Of a DNA stretch of 64,000 nt, positions 1 through 10,814 are shown piece after piece; positions within the stretch are counted from its first letter, which is position 1; each line of letters begins with the position of its first letter. The notes beneath the pieces are model-generated. The model made no database searches, was not told the origin of the DNA, and saw nothing but the letters and a program-made list of their open reading frames with translations. The translations under genes were made by a program, and so were the position numbers. The DNA comes from Pleurodeles waltl (lineage: Eukaryota; Chordata; Amphibia; Caudata; Salamandridae): the NCBI RefSeq assembly GCF_031143425.1, contig NC_090445.1, positions 1,198,182,691 to 1,198,246,690 of the forward strand. Reading direction: 5' to 3'.

Positions 1-1254
1 AGATTTGAACAGAAAACAGGTTGTCAGTCCATAAGCATAATACTTCAAGTTTAAAAGTGGAAAGCAGTGGCTGCTGCTTTATATGGAGTCGAACTCTGTG
101 GCCAGGGCAACCTACAGGAACTACAAAATATAGAAAACCAGTTCTTGAGTACTTGTTAAGGCTCGACCCTTTTAGTGCACTGTTTTGGTATTAAACAGTA
201 TTCCCATCACAGATTGGACTGGACTGAGGCCAGTGTTGTACTAGCTAAAATTGCATAGAAATGCAGCAATATTTATTAAAGACTGGCCTGAATATGAAGA
301 ACAGGCATGGCTAGGTAGCTGTCTGGCACATGTTAAAATATTAACAGTGCTTTAGATAAAGGAACAATGGAAGGATTCCAGTTGAGTTGGGGGAGTGAAA
401 ACTCAGAACGGCATGAGCATTTTAAACAGGAGACAATGATTTTAAAGATCTGTTCAGGTAGTGTGCAGGCAGGTTACCTTGTTTTTGAGGCAGAAATCTG
501 GTTTGAAAACCAATTGGAATAAATGCATCCTGAACTGAAACGCAAACTACATCTTCAATTTTGTATTTACTGCGATCTGCTAGGCTGGACAAAAGGGGAG
601 AATATTGTGATTGCACTTTTGGTGGCAAAGACAACATTAAACACTTTTTTGCACAACACTGATTAAAGCCCATAAATGCTGGATATTTTGATTTAAGGCA
701 GAAGATTAAATGATTTTCAACTCTGTCCTCATATAGATCGACAGTGTGATTAATTGCCTGTAGTATCTAGAAGAGATTGGTGAAAAGCAAATTATATCAT
801 AAGGCTCATGCAGCAGATTGTATTGTTAAATATGTTACTTTTGTGCTATAAACTATTGTAGAGAATATTTTCAATGTGTTTGCAAGCATAGTGAATGAAA
901 ACTGAATGGAAAGCAATTTTATGCTTTGACAATATTACACATGCTTACAGTACTGGTTGTTTCCAAAGCCTTGTTGGTTTTAGGATTTTATCACAACGAA
1001 ACAAAAATTTAGGGGAGTAAATAAAAATAAAATTGAGAAAAAGTAAAATAAAGAGGAAATACAGATATTAAAAGAGAAATGGCAAAGAATTAGAAGACAA
1101 GGAAGAAAAATAAAGAAAAAAGGGAAACAAAGCAAGAGTAGCAAAGAAACAATTTTTTTTTAAGAGAAACTGAAAGGACAACATGGAAGAGAAAGATGGA
1201 AACATGAGGGAAAACATGTCAATCAGGCCAAAAAAGGGATGTCAAGAGAACAAA
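1..1254. other. No recognisable gene; AT-rich non-coding sequence
   Basis: I see no coding region with family resemblance, RNA gene or element end here. Short ORFs exist (for example minus strand 422-673), but they have no recognisable motif or low-complexity-free domain. From about 1010 the sequence becomes strongly A-rich on the + strand. It is probably intronic or intergenic sequence. Confidence 0.5.
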
Positions 1255-1745
1255 CATTTGCAATGCAACGGGTCTCGCATTTGTTCGAGTTACAGCTATT
1301 CGCGTCGTAAACTCCTAACCGGAGTTTTCTTGCCACAGAAATTGAAAAACAAACAACAAAAGAAAGCGCAATCATGCTATGTAAAACGCAGCATGATCGC
1401 TCTCAAATTGAAAACCCAAAAAAAAAGTGTGAGATTACGCTATGGAAAACACTACGCAGAAAACAAAAAGATAAAGTAATCCTGAAACCATGCTGAAAAC
1501 ATGGAGCCTCGTATGTTTTCAGTAGTTGGCCGGTGCGCTCAAGGAAGGCTAAACACCAGAAAAGGCATGACGTATGCATGCCTTTCACTAATGAAATCAA
1601 GCAGATTTTAAAAGGCAATCCCACGAACCAATGAAAGTGACAGGCGTGACATGGGCGTGGTTAAAACCCCAAAGAGAGATTACAACAGGGAAGGAGAGCT
1701 TGTGCGCTCAACCCTAAAGAGGAGAGGGGTGGCATTATCTAATAC
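1255..1745. repeat. Probable non-autonomous interspersed repeat
   Basis: A block of distinct composition (alternating CG-containing words and A-runs) starts near GCAACGGGTCTCGCATTTG and ends near GCTCAACCCTAAAGAGG. It contains a short inverted pair around 1370-1400 (ATCATGCTATG and GCAGCATGAT). It has no ORF of note. I recall similar blocks recurring in salamander sequence, but I cannot name the family and could not search. A MITE- or SINE-like identity is a guess. Confidence 0.3.
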
Positions 1746-2004
1746 ATGATGGAGGTAAGAATAAACAGTGACACAGTAAGGCTGAGAGAAGAGATGAAAA
1801 AGTAAAAAAAGTGATGAGGGATAGATGTGAGGCACGCAAATAAAAAAGGGAATACAGTGGAAGAAAAACTTCAGTAAGCTGAGAAAGGTGGAGTTAAGCG
1901 TAGAATTAGTGACAGAGTACTGTGATAGAGGAAAATGGAATCTGGGATATGACCATGGCAAAATGTTTAAGGCAGATGTGAGGTAAAACTCTTGGGATAC
2001 AGAG

Positions 2005-2842
2005 TGTTAGAAATGGGGTCTCTAGTTGGCAGTGGTTTGCACCCTGTTTAAGTAGGGACCCTCACTCTAGTCAGGGTAAAGGAGCCACAGATCTAAGATA
2101 ACCCTGCTCAATCCCTTGGTAGCTTGGATCAAGCTGTCAGGCTTATCTCAATCTCAGAGGCAATTTGAAAAGCACTTGTACACAAACAGTAACAGTGAAA
2201 ACACCACAAACATACTCCTCACCAGTTTAGAAAAATAGCCCATATTTATCTGAGTAAAACAAGACCAAAATGACAAAAATCCAACATACACAAGTAAAGA
2301 TATGAATTTTCGAAGATGAAATCTTAGAACAGCCCTGAGAAACACAATAGCTCCAACTGGGGCTACCACAGTGTTTTGACTGAGTCGTTTTACAGACTGA
2401 TGCCACTTACAAGGGAGTGTGGGCCGGTTGTGGAGTTGCCCGGACCCCAGGTACAGTACTTTGGAAAACAATGAGGAAACAGACGCTGCACTGAGTTGGA
2501 AAGGTGAGGAGTCGCTGGAGCCGGTGCAGAATTAGTTCCTTACGGCTTCTGGAGAGGGCATGCAGCGTCAGCTGCAAGGCATCTGTTCCTTACGACAAGG
2601 CAGGATCAACGAATCCAGCAGGTCAAGATGTGAGGCGTTCACTCTGTGATGTTGTGTTCTTGTCACTGGGCTACAGGTGCTGCGGCAGAGACTGAGTCGG
2701 GTGTCACCAATGTCTGTGACATGGTACTCTGGACTCTCGCTGTGGCAGGACTTCTGAGACGCTGCAGCAGTGTGGGGCCTGTGCTGCAGGTTCTGGTCGC
2801 TGCAGCGGCACAGAGTTGGAGAGCGGCACAGAGTTGGAGAGG
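2005..2842 (+). repeat. LTR-like fragment, truncated by DIRS copy A
   Basis: The block opens with TGTTAGAAATGGGGTCTC, a TG-starting sequence of the sort that begins LTRs. It carries no coding sequence and runs until DIRS copy A begins. Its last 40 bases hold a short tandem duplication of GAGCGGCACAGAGTTG (about 2803-2842). No second copy occurs in the window, so LTR identity rests on the start and on my memory of abundant salamander LTRs. Confidence 0.3.
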
Positions 2843-2844
2843 GT

Positions 2845-3060
2845 ATAGTTTCTTACCTGAAACTCCAGTTCTCTTGTAGGGGTATTTCCATGATAGTCAT
2901 AAGTGTTGAATATTCCCCGCCAGCCTGCGGGGACCCCGGAGCACTTTTTCCAATATAATTTCTTAAGTGTCCATGTTCGCCTTACTTCAGAAAGGCCTGC
3001 CAAGTCACTTAAGAATGTTCCCATGCAGCCTATATGAAGGGCTACAGTGTTCAAACTTCA
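2845..3060 (+). repeat. Family II DIRS terminal repeat (copy A)
   Basis: It contains TTCTTACCTG, a block around AGGGGTATTTCCATGAT, and ACCCCGGAGCACTTTTTCC. The same order occurs at 36275-36480 and, as reverse complement, near 46050-46250 in copy G. It is non-coding. Confidence 0.7.
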
Positions 3061-3459
3061 TTCAGATTTTCCTTGAAGTAAAAGCATTAAAATGCTTGAA
3101 AAATGAATGTAATTTTTTTTTTAGAAAAATTCCTTCACAATCCTCTTTATATCAGAAAAAAAAAACCTATGAAGGACTGCAGAGCAGTGTAGCCCATAGG
3201 CTGCCATTAGTAATGAAGAAAAAAGATAAACAGCCAGTCCTCCAGTACCCCATCATGCTTAGAGAGAGGCAGTTACCTCAGTTCTTTTTTCCAGCACCTG
3301 CTGACTGGACCCTGGAGCATTGAGCTCAACCTTTTTAGGGTTTTTTCTTCAAAAATATAGAGAAACTTTGAGAAAAAGGCTTCATTCGACGTCTTGTATC
3401 TTTCTCTACTGGATTTTGAAGTTTTCTGACAAGAATTTAAGGCTTTTTTTACTCAAAAA

Positions 3460-5305
3460 ATGCCTTCCTTATTTGCTAAATGCCCAAAATATGACAGAAA
3501 GAAGGCCAAAACAGATCCTCATGAGGTCTGTATCATTTGTCTGCCTTCCTCACATATTCCCGACTCCTGCAACATCTGCAAGACATTCTCCAGTCGCACG
3601 TTACGTGACAGAGAAGATTTGTCTTCAAGGGAGAGCAGAGAAGACGCCAAGGAACCAGTGGGACTTCTGAGCGAGGGGAAGGTCGGTCTTCCACCAGGGC
3701 TCATACCTCGGCCTCCAATGGTCGTGGAAGGTCTACGAGGCGTTCTTCAGGACAAAAACGCCATCGGTCGAGAGGAGGTACGGCGCCGATATCCTCGCAG
3801 TCGAAGTCTGGCTCGATGTCGTATAGGAGTTGCCGTTCGACGTCAAGGCACCGCACGACGTCGAAGACCCCAAGACGCACAACATCAAGAAGCAGATCGG
3901 CGACGTCGAAAGGTAAACGTAGATGTGATGGGTCGACACCCCGCACAGCGTCGACGTCGAGACGGATAATTTATTCGTCCTCAGAGCAACCCAATTCAGT
4001 AGTGCTGCTTCCCTCTTCTTCTTGTGCTTCTCCGCATGCCTCTCCTCCTCCAGATCTACTGTCAACGTCACCTCAGCCAACTGGTCAGGAGTTACCAAAA
4101 CCGGCACCGCTTCCAGTGCCTCAAGTACCAGTTAATGTCCCAACTAGACCGCGCTCTACATCGCGCCACCGTTCACTTCATGGCCATGACTCATCCCGCT
4201 CAAGGTCGCACCGCAGATCTTGGCATAGATCAAGTTCAAGGGAGAATGAGAGGGAGTCTTGGTCTTCCACCAGAGACTTCTCCCCTACCTTATCGGACTC
4301 TCCTCCACCTCAGTCCTCGGCGGTGGATGACATTAACACCTTCCATGAAGTGCTGGTCCGAGGCGCGTCAAAACTAAATATTCCGATGGTCGCCCCTACA
4401 CCATCTACATTGGTCATCTTTGAAACTCTACAACAGCGTACAGCTGCCAGACCATTACTACCCCTAGTACCTCTGCCTCTTAGAGCCCGCTATGGAGGTT
4501 TTCCTCTCACCGGCTATGACAAGACCTGCACCTTCTAGACTGCAGAAAAAATATCGACCTCCTGAGCAGGATCCGGTGTTTTTGCGTTCTGACCCGCCAC
4601 CGGACTCAGTAGTTATTTTGGCGGCTCGCAAAGCTCACGCTACCTCTCCGTCTTCCACCTCTCCCGCGGATAAGGAGAGTAAAAGGTTGGATTCGACAGG
4701 CCGTAAAGTCTGCGGTTCAGCTGCATCATCTATGAAGACTGCAAGCGCCACAGCCATTTTGGGCAGGTACGAAAGATCTTTGTGGGGTTCCATATTGCAG
4801 TTCGCAGAGCATCTCCAGAGAGATCACAGAGTACTTCCTAGAAATAGCCAAAGAAGCTGCTATGGTCTCCAATCAGATCATAAGCGCAGCGGCGGACGCG
4901 TCTTTACTTTCAGCTCATTCTTACTGCCATAGTGCGACGCTGAGAAGACATTCGTGGCTGGGGCTTACATAATTGAAGCCGGATGCGCAGCAAAGAATAA
5001 TGAATCTGCCATTTTCAGGATCAACATTATTTGGATCACACGCAGATGATGAAATGGCAAGGATGAAAGCTGAGGTGGACACATTAAAAGCAGTAGGACT
5101 GGACAAACCTAAAGAGCAATGTAGGTCCTTCCGTCCTTTCCATCGCCGCTACACCTCGCAGAGGGTTCAAACCCCTCAATGGGTCCCTACGAAGCCTCAC
5201 CAGCAGTACCAGCAAGCCTACCAGCCTCTGTGTAAATCACAGAGGGGACGATCGACCCATCAGTCCACTCAGAGTACCCGACAACCTACCACCTCAAAAC
5301 CCTGA
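3460..5305 (+). pseudogene. DIRS gag-like gene, copy A (frameshifted)
   Basis: This is the first ORF of a DIRS element, taken to be the nucleocapsid/gag-like protein. The start at 3460 (MPSLFAKCPKY) is supported by the same start in copy G (MPSLLDKCPRC). Near the N-terminus is a Cys/His cluster with spacing C-x2-C-x12-C-x2-C-x4-H-x4-C-x2-C, but here the second Cys is Tyr. A Ser/Arg-rich tract follows (about 3816-4260, many RS/SR pairs), then the conserved segments DINTFHEVLVRGASKLNIP and QQRIMNLPFSGSTLFGSHAD near the C-terminus. The reading frame changes at least three times (blocks 3460-3969, 3816-4538, 4492-4932, 4973-5305), so no single protein can be made. Gag assignment rests on position and the zinc-binding-type motif. 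Confidence 0.7.
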
Positions 5306-5957
5306 GAATTTCCTCCCCCCAACTTCGTTAACCACTCCGGTGGGGGGGGAAGAGTCACCAATTGCCTGGTAGAGTGGTAAAGAATTACAACAGACGCTTG
5401 GGTCTTAAACTTTGTACAGAATGGATATTGTCTCAGGTTTTCCACACCACCTCCGGCTATCCCGCCAAAACCCTCAACTGCACACCTCGACCTCTTAAAG
5501 GCGGAAGTTTCCATCCTCCTCGAAAAGAGAGCAATGGAGGTGGTTCCCCTCAACCAACGGGGGAAGGGTATTTACTCCAAATACTTTCTCATCCCAAAGA
5601 AGGACAAGAGCATATTCAGGCAAATAATAGACCTCAAAATTGCCAACAAATGGGTTCGAAAAGAAAAGTTCAGGATGCTAGCCTTACACCAGATATATCC
5701 TCGGATTCAACAAGGAGACTGGCTTTGCTCAGTGGATCTACACAGTGCGTATTTCCATATCCTCATTGCGAAGAAGCATCGGAAATTCCTGAGGTTTGTG
5801 GTGGGTCAAGATCACTTACAATACACGGTCCTACCATTCGGTCTCAGGTCTGCACCCAGAACCTTTTCCAAGTGCATGGCGGTGGCGGCAACTCATTTCA
5901 GGAAAAATCCAATTTTCATATACCTGTATCTGGACGACTGGTTAATCAAAGCATCCA
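5306..5957 (+). pseudogene. DIRS reverse transcriptase, copy A (truncated)
   Basis: The RT core reads in one frame from 5534: GIYSKYFLIPKKDKS, then SVDLHSAYFHI (motif A), LPFGLRSAPRTFSKCM (motif B) and YLDDWLIKAS (catalytic motif C). All motif C acidic residues are present. The sequence between the end of gag and 5534 holds the usual linker, with LNFVQNGY-like words in another frame. The domain ends abruptly after motif C, so the thumb and everything downstream are lost. It is recognised by its close match to the RTs of copies G and H. The non-aspartate motif A position (HSAYF for QDAYF) is probably decay. Confidence 0.8.
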
Positions 5958-5984
5958 AGGGATTTCCTTTGTTCTAATACTTGA

Positions 5985-6760
5985 GAGCTCTTTTAACAAC
6001 AAGTGTGTGAAGGGTTCTCAGCAACTGAATGTGGCTGTGGAAAGAAGACTGGCAATTCCACTGGTTGATGGAAATGGTTAAACTACTTTAAGTAGCAATT
6101 TAGGGTTTGTCCTAAGTACTATTTTATTTTTGTGAATTTGGAAGAAAGTGAAATTCAAACTTTCACTTTAGAAGAACCTAACTCTTCTTAAGGAAGTAAT
6201 TGCTACTAGGAAAGCAACCTTCCATGAGAGAGATCGAAGAGTGCAAGAATGCATGGGATCAAATGGTGGACCCATAAGCCTTGTGAGCACAATGTTAAGA
6301 TTCCAGGTAGGAGCTGGTGCAGCTATAGGTGAAATAGTTCTTTAAACGCCGTCCATGACAGGGATCCTAAAGAGAGAAGTATGCTGTCTGTTTTGGAGGT
6401 AAGCAGCTATTGCTGTTAAATGAATTTTAATAGATGAATACGCAAGATCTGGCTTTTTGTACAGGAAGCAAACAAACAATATCCTGTACTGATGCTTTAA
6501 GTGGATCAGTGCTTTTAGGTTGACAGTAATATACAAAATTCTTCCATTAAGCTGCAATTTCCATACATTCTGTTGGAAGCTGTAAATATCCAAACTCTAT
6601 GACCTCGGGAGCCAAATTGCTAGGTTGAGACACTGGGATAGGGATGACTGATTTGACCTTTGTTTTGAGGCAATAGGTCCGGTCTGTTTTGGAAGCTTGT
6701 GATGTGGAACTACAGAGAGATCCGACAGTGTTGGATAACAGTGTTGATGTGCTCATGTGG
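5985..6760 (-). pseudogene. DIRS tyrosine recombinase fragment, copy B
   Basis: Two blocks resemble the recombinase of copies C, D and F. The N-terminal region includes the AYSSIKIHLTAIAAYLQNR stretch (6342-6593). A further segment near 5985-6330 matches the region upstream and downstream of the catalytic Arg at nucleotide level. The H-x-x-R motif and the catalytic Tyr lie beyond the truncation and are absent. Frames are broken. Confidence 0.6.
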
Positions 6761-6839
6761 GAGCTATGAGTATCAGTGTGATGGATCTTGTTGATCAGAA
6801 ATGGAATTAGTGGGACAGGGTGAAAGCATAATCAAATAT

Positions 6840-8095
6840 CCCTGACCAACTGATCCGTAGAGCACTGCTCTCGGATCGAGGGTGTGGGTACCTGAATGCG
6901 AAGTTTGGGCATTTAGCGTTTTTGCTTGTTGCTAAGATGTCTAGGAAGGGGGTTCCCCACATGTGGCAGTATTGTTGAATCTCCTATTTGTGTATCTGTT
7001 GCTGTGTACTGCTGAAGAGGTCTGCTAGTTGGTTGTGTATCCCTGGGATATACTCTGCTAGTAGTTGAATGTGATTGTGAATCGCCCATTTCCAAACTGT
7101 CTGTGCTAGAAGGGACAATTGAGATGTCAGTCCCCGCCCGGTTTTTGCAGATAATACATTGTGGTCATGTTGTCAGTCTTTATCAAACACTGTTTTGTGC
7201 ATGATCTGTGGTTGGAAAGCTTTGAGTGCTAGGAACACTGCTAGCAATTCCAAATGGTTTATGTGAGAAATGTGTTCAATTAAGTCCCATTCCACTTGTA
7301 TGGTAAGGTTGTTGAGATGGGCTCCCCAACCCATCATTGATGCATCATTGTGATTATGGTCAGTGGCACAGGGTGCTGAAATGGCCACCCTTTTGATAAG
7401 TTGGTGTAATTTCACCGTTGTAGAGAGTAGTAAGTTTGGCGGTCCAACACTAGATAGTGATGTTTACCCTGTTCCCAAAACCACTGTTGCGAAACACTGT
7501 TGTAGGGGTCTCATGTTTAGACATGCATTGGGTACTATTGCTATGCAGAATGCCATAATTCCTAAAAGTTTCATGATAAACCTTACTGTGTAAGTGCGAT
7601 TGTACTGTAGTTGAGATATGAGATTGTGAAAAGCTTGAATTCTCAGTGGGTTTGGGTAGTTGTATTTGGGTTGGTTGCAGAGGAGATTTCTGGTCATTGA
7701 TTGTGAACCCTAGATTGTGTAGGGTATCCACTGTGTACTGTGTGTGCTGATGACAGGTTTGAATGGTGCTGGCTTTTATGTATATGTTGCCTTCCAAGGT
7801 ATGCTGCAACCACTGCAAGGCATTTGATGAATACCCTTGGTGCTGATGTTACTCCAAAGGTTGGTACTTTGAACTGGTAGTGCTTGCCTATTTTCACAAA
7901 TCTTAGAAATGTGTTATGTGCTGGATATATGGGTATGAGGAAGTAAGCATCTTTTAGATCTAATGCAGTCATGTAGTCTTGTATTTGTATCTGGACCAAA
8001 TGCGTGTTGCTTATCAAAGGAATATTGAGTACTGCCTGTTGTATTTCAGGTTTGAACACTGAAGTTCTTAAGCATGTGTGCCTTCTAATAATCAC
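6840..8095 (-). pseudogene. DIRS RT/RNase H, copy B, catalytic motif deleted
   Basis: At 7694-8095 the gag C-terminal words (FKPEIQQAVLNIPL) run straight into RT motif A (TALDLKDAYF). The gag-pol linker and RT fingers, several hundred bases in other copies, are therefore missing. Motif B survives (FGVTSAPRVFIKCLAVVAAY). The YLDD motif is gone: sequence passes from RRQHIH-type residues to KAST with no catalytic aspartates. RNase H remnants follow at 7173-7415 (MMGWGAHLN, then HLELLAVFLALKAF). This copy cannot encode an active RT. Confidence 0.75.
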
Positions 8096-8156
8096 ACTGG
8101 TGTTGATACCCCTTGCTGCTGTGTCTGCTGCATTTAAGGCAGATCAAATTTGGTTA

Positions 8157-9702
8157 TTAGAGATTGCCTGGCTCTCTGTAACTATCTGCTGTGCCCTTTT
8201 CTGGCGGAAGGTATTGTAAGAACACCTCCATTTCATCCCAACGAGCTCTATCGTATCTGACTAACAGATCTGGAGAATGTGCAATCCTCCAGTGATTAGC
8301 AGCTTCAGTTGCTACTCTTTTCCCTGCAGCATCAAACTTACGACTCTCCTTCTCTGGGGAAACATCCCCTGTGAATTGGTTAGTTGCCCTCTTCCTTGCT
8401 GCACTGACAACTATAGAGTCAGGTGGCAATTATTGTGTAATGAAAAGTTGATATGAAGGTGCAGGTTTCTACTTTGTCTACCCTTGGTGTGATAACTCTA
8501 GCCTTCAATGGTTCAATGGAAATGTGGTCTGCATTTTTAAGCATGCCTGGGAGCATGGGTAGACATTTATTCTCCTTATGAGTGGATGTTAATGTGTTGA
8601 ATAAAAATAATTCATCCTCAGTGGTATCTGTATGCAACTGCACATTGTGATATGCAGCTGCCCTAGCTATGACCTGATTGTAGGCAGTGGTGTCTTCAGG
8701 TGGAGATGGCCTAGCTGGGTATAAATCAGGATCAATGGAAGGTATGGGATCTAACTCATAAATCCCATGGTTCTACGTTGTAATGAGTATCACCTAAATC
8801 ATCCCCATGTGTAGAGTTAGCTGATTGTGGAGAAAATTGTTTAGGTGAAGGAGCAGCAATAAGTAAAGGAGAATGTGGTAGTGAGTGCCAGTGCCTTTAA
8901 TTTTTCCTTATGCTTAAGTATTTTAGTAGGTGGAGGTCCAGCTTCTAAAGTCTCTTGGAAAAATAACTTTCTCTTTGTTGTAGGAGGAGAAGCAATAACC
9001 CTTCCAGTGTCTTTGCATATCTGGATTTGGCGCGGTTTAGCGTCCACGAGCCTGATTTCCAAAGACTCCGACAGTTGGAGCATATTTTCCACCCACAGGT
9101 ATCAGCCCCTGAAGTCTGGAGGTGGAATGTTTTAGTCGGGCCGAGAATGTCGACTCTGAAATCAATGGCAGTTTTTTTAGGCTCTGAGGTGGAAGGCTCT
9201 GCTTTTCGACTATCCCGAAACAGGTGCGGCACACTGTTCGGTCAGTGCAAAATGCACTTTTCGGTACCGAACCAGAGGTTGGTCATCCGCATGTGTTTTT
9301 CAGGTCCTACCATGGCCAGCAAGCAGTGGTGGACCCAAGGCCAGTGCTAAAGTCTTTTTGGTTATCTTTGGGTGATGGGGAGGGGCTGATGTACTTACGT
9401 ACTGTCACTCTGGATGCGACTGCCTGACCCATCCGAATCTCGTTCCGAACCAGATTCTGCGATGGAAACTGCAGCTTGAGCATGTTCTTCTCTGTAAATG
9501 TCAGGCGTATGCTGATGACTTGGACGCCATCGCCAACCGACGTGCTCTTTCATCCCTAAGAGTTTGAGCAGAAGGATCAACACGCTTCACAGCTTTCTTC
9601 TCTGTGATTCGGAGAAAGACAGAGGTTGCACACCGAGTGTTGATTGGTGTATGGGAACTTACCGTGACACCCAGGGCAAAAACAAAATGGAGTCTGCTCC
9701 AT
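8157..9702 (-). pseudogene. DIRS gag-like gene, copy B (decayed)
   Basis: It begins at 9702 with MEQTPFCFC, equivalent to MERTPFRFC in copies C and D. The complete Cys/His signature follows (C-x2-C-x12-C-x2-C-x4-H-x4-C-x2-C, ending NHREESCEAC). Further blocks in shifting frames include the segment ESRKFDAAGKRVATEAANHW and YDRARWDEM near the C-terminal half, which align with the same words in copies C, D and F. Several frameshifts and stops separate the blocks. It is not functional. Confidence 0.7.
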
Positions 9703-10073
9703 CACACTGACACTGTTCGACAACCATGAGTCGAAGTAGGCCCAAGAAGGGTGCAGTCGCCCGAAAGGGTGTTTAATTGACCCGGTCAATTACAATCGGA
9801 TCGAATAAAAGTGAGAAAACGTGATTGAAAACTACACCGAGGTCTGAAGAGAGAAGTTCAGATAGTACCAAGCCAAGATCTACAGGAGGAAGAGGAAACA
9901 CATCCGAACCAGACCATGGAAACAATCTAACAAAGGACTTGACGCCCAGACGCACTATCAACGAGAGGAGTCACTCGATCTTGTGAATAGAAAAAGCTTC
10001 TCTGAAGGAAAAACAACTTGTAACACTGAGCTCAACACTAGATGCCATTGCATACATACATACTTACTTATAT

Positions 10074-10290
10074 GGAAAATGTCAAGTACCCAGTGTACAT
10101 CTGTTCGTGGCATGAGACGCTGCACATTCACATGCTGTGCATATCCCGCCATCTAGTGTTGGGCTCGGAGTGTTACAAGTTGTTTTTCTTCAAAGAAGTC
10201 TTTTCGAGTCACGAGATCGAGGGACTCCTCCCCTTTCGGCTCCATTGCGCATGGGCGTCGACTCCATCTTAGATTGTTTTCCCCGCAGAG
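10074..10290 (-). repeat. Right inverted terminal repeat of DIRS copy C
   Basis: It runs from GGAAAATGTC through GCCATCTAGTGTTGGGCTCG to CCATCTTAGATTGTTTTCC. The same sequence, inverted, forms the left end of the copy at about 23870-24053. The outermost 50 bases or so (to GCTGCACATTCACATGC) differ from the left end and are instead repeated, inverted, in the ICR. Confidence 0.75.
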
Positions 10291-10450
10291 GGTGAGGTAG
10301 GAGTTGTGTATATAGTAATAGTGCCCATGCAATGGAGTAAGTATGTATGTACATAATGTGACAAAGTGATATATTTAAAAATTTACAAATGTACAAGTTT
10401 TATTTTTATCAACTTATAACGGCTACAGGCTCCCGGGGAGGTGGGAGGGT

Positions 10451-10553
10451 GCATGTGAATCTGCAGCGTCTCATGCCACGAACAGATGTACATTGGGTAA
10501 GTGACATTTTCCATTCGATGGCATGTGTAGCTGCAGATAGACATGCTGTGCAT
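10451..10553 (-). repeat. Internal complementary region (ICR) of DIRS copy C
   Basis: The first part (to 10512, ...GTGACATTTTCC) is the reverse complement of the element's right end. The second part (ATTCGATGGCATGTGTAG...) is the reverse complement of the left end. The two ends are abutted with about one base between them. In the known DIRS-1 model the ICR templates joining of the ends in the circular intermediate. Confidence 0.75.
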
Positions 10554-10589
10554 AGACTAGTAAGCAGTTATTTCCCCAAAAGCGGTGGT

Positions 10590-10814
10590 TTAGCCTGTAG
10601 GAGTTGAAGTTGTTTGAAATACTGCTTGTGCTACTGTGGCTTGTTGTGTTGTTAACACATCCACACAGTAATGTTTAGTGAATGTATGAGGCGTAGACCA
10701 TGTGGCTGTCTTACAGATTTCTGTCATTGGTATATTTCCTAGAAAGGCCATGATGGCACCTTTCTTTCTAGTGGAGTGTGCCTTTGGTGTAACAGGCAGT
10801 TCTCTCTTTGCTTT
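10590..10814 (-). pseudogene. DIRS tyrosine recombinase, C-terminal part, copy C
   Basis: This encodes the catalytic C-terminus of the YR. It contains KAHSTRKKGA with the H-x-x-R box, then ATWSTPHTFTKHYCVD with the nucleophile Tyr. It is the second half of the recombinase whose first half lies at 18976-19759. The LTR element inserted just upstream of the KRELP residues. After removing the insert and one GCTTT repeat, the two halves are contiguous, as in copy D. The family-known role is to cut and rejoin DNA through a Tyr-phosphate bond to integrate circular element DNA. Confidence 0.8.
10810..10814. repeat. Left target-site duplication GCTTT
   Basis: It matches GCTTT at 18976-18980. Together they bracket the LTR element exactly and restore the interrupted DIRS recombinase reading when one copy is removed. 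Confidence 0.9.

Larger units (their letters stand above)
2845..5957 (+). mobile_element. DIRS retrotransposon copy A (family II), 3'-truncated
   Basis: A plus-strand DIRS-type element. It has a terminal repeat at 2845-3060 shared with copy G (36275 onward and, inverted, about 46000-46250). This is followed by a gag with a Cys/His motif and Ser/Arg-rich tract, and then the RT. Similarity to DIRS stops within a few codons after the RT motif YLDDWLIKAS (near 5957). RNase H, methyltransferase-like domain, recombinase and the right end are missing. Immediately downstream the recombinase of copy B begins on the opposite strand. The junction at 5957-5985 therefore records a deletion or a fusion of two insertions. 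Confidence 0.8.
5985..10073 (-). mobile_element. DIRS retrotransposon copy B (family I), decayed, internally deleted
   Basis: A minus-strand copy with its 5' end near 10050 and recombinase remnants at the low-coordinate end. Its order (gag, RT, RNase H, recombinase) matches copies C, D and F. The low end lacks the recombinase C-terminus, ICR and right terminal repeat, and instead meets truncated copy A. The left terminal repeat has lost the stretch between CTAGATG and CCATTG that other copies keep (at 23998-24050, for example). A spacer of CATACATACTTACTTATAT separates it from copy C. Two internal deletions hit pol. It is the oldest-looking member of the array. Confidence 0.8.

Noticed and set aside
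422..673. 83-codon minus-strand ORF near the left edge
   Set aside because: No splice sites, no family words, and composition like surrounding non-coding sequence. Not supportable as an exon.
1260..1330. tRNA gene or tRNA-derived SINE head (TTGTTCGAGTTAC resembles a B box)
   Set aside because: No matching A box at proper spacing and no cloverleaf could be drawn.
5362..6081. 239-codon plus-strand ORF across the end of copy A
   Set aside because: Shadow of the RT frame at 5534-5977 that runs on into copy B sequence read on the wrong strand.
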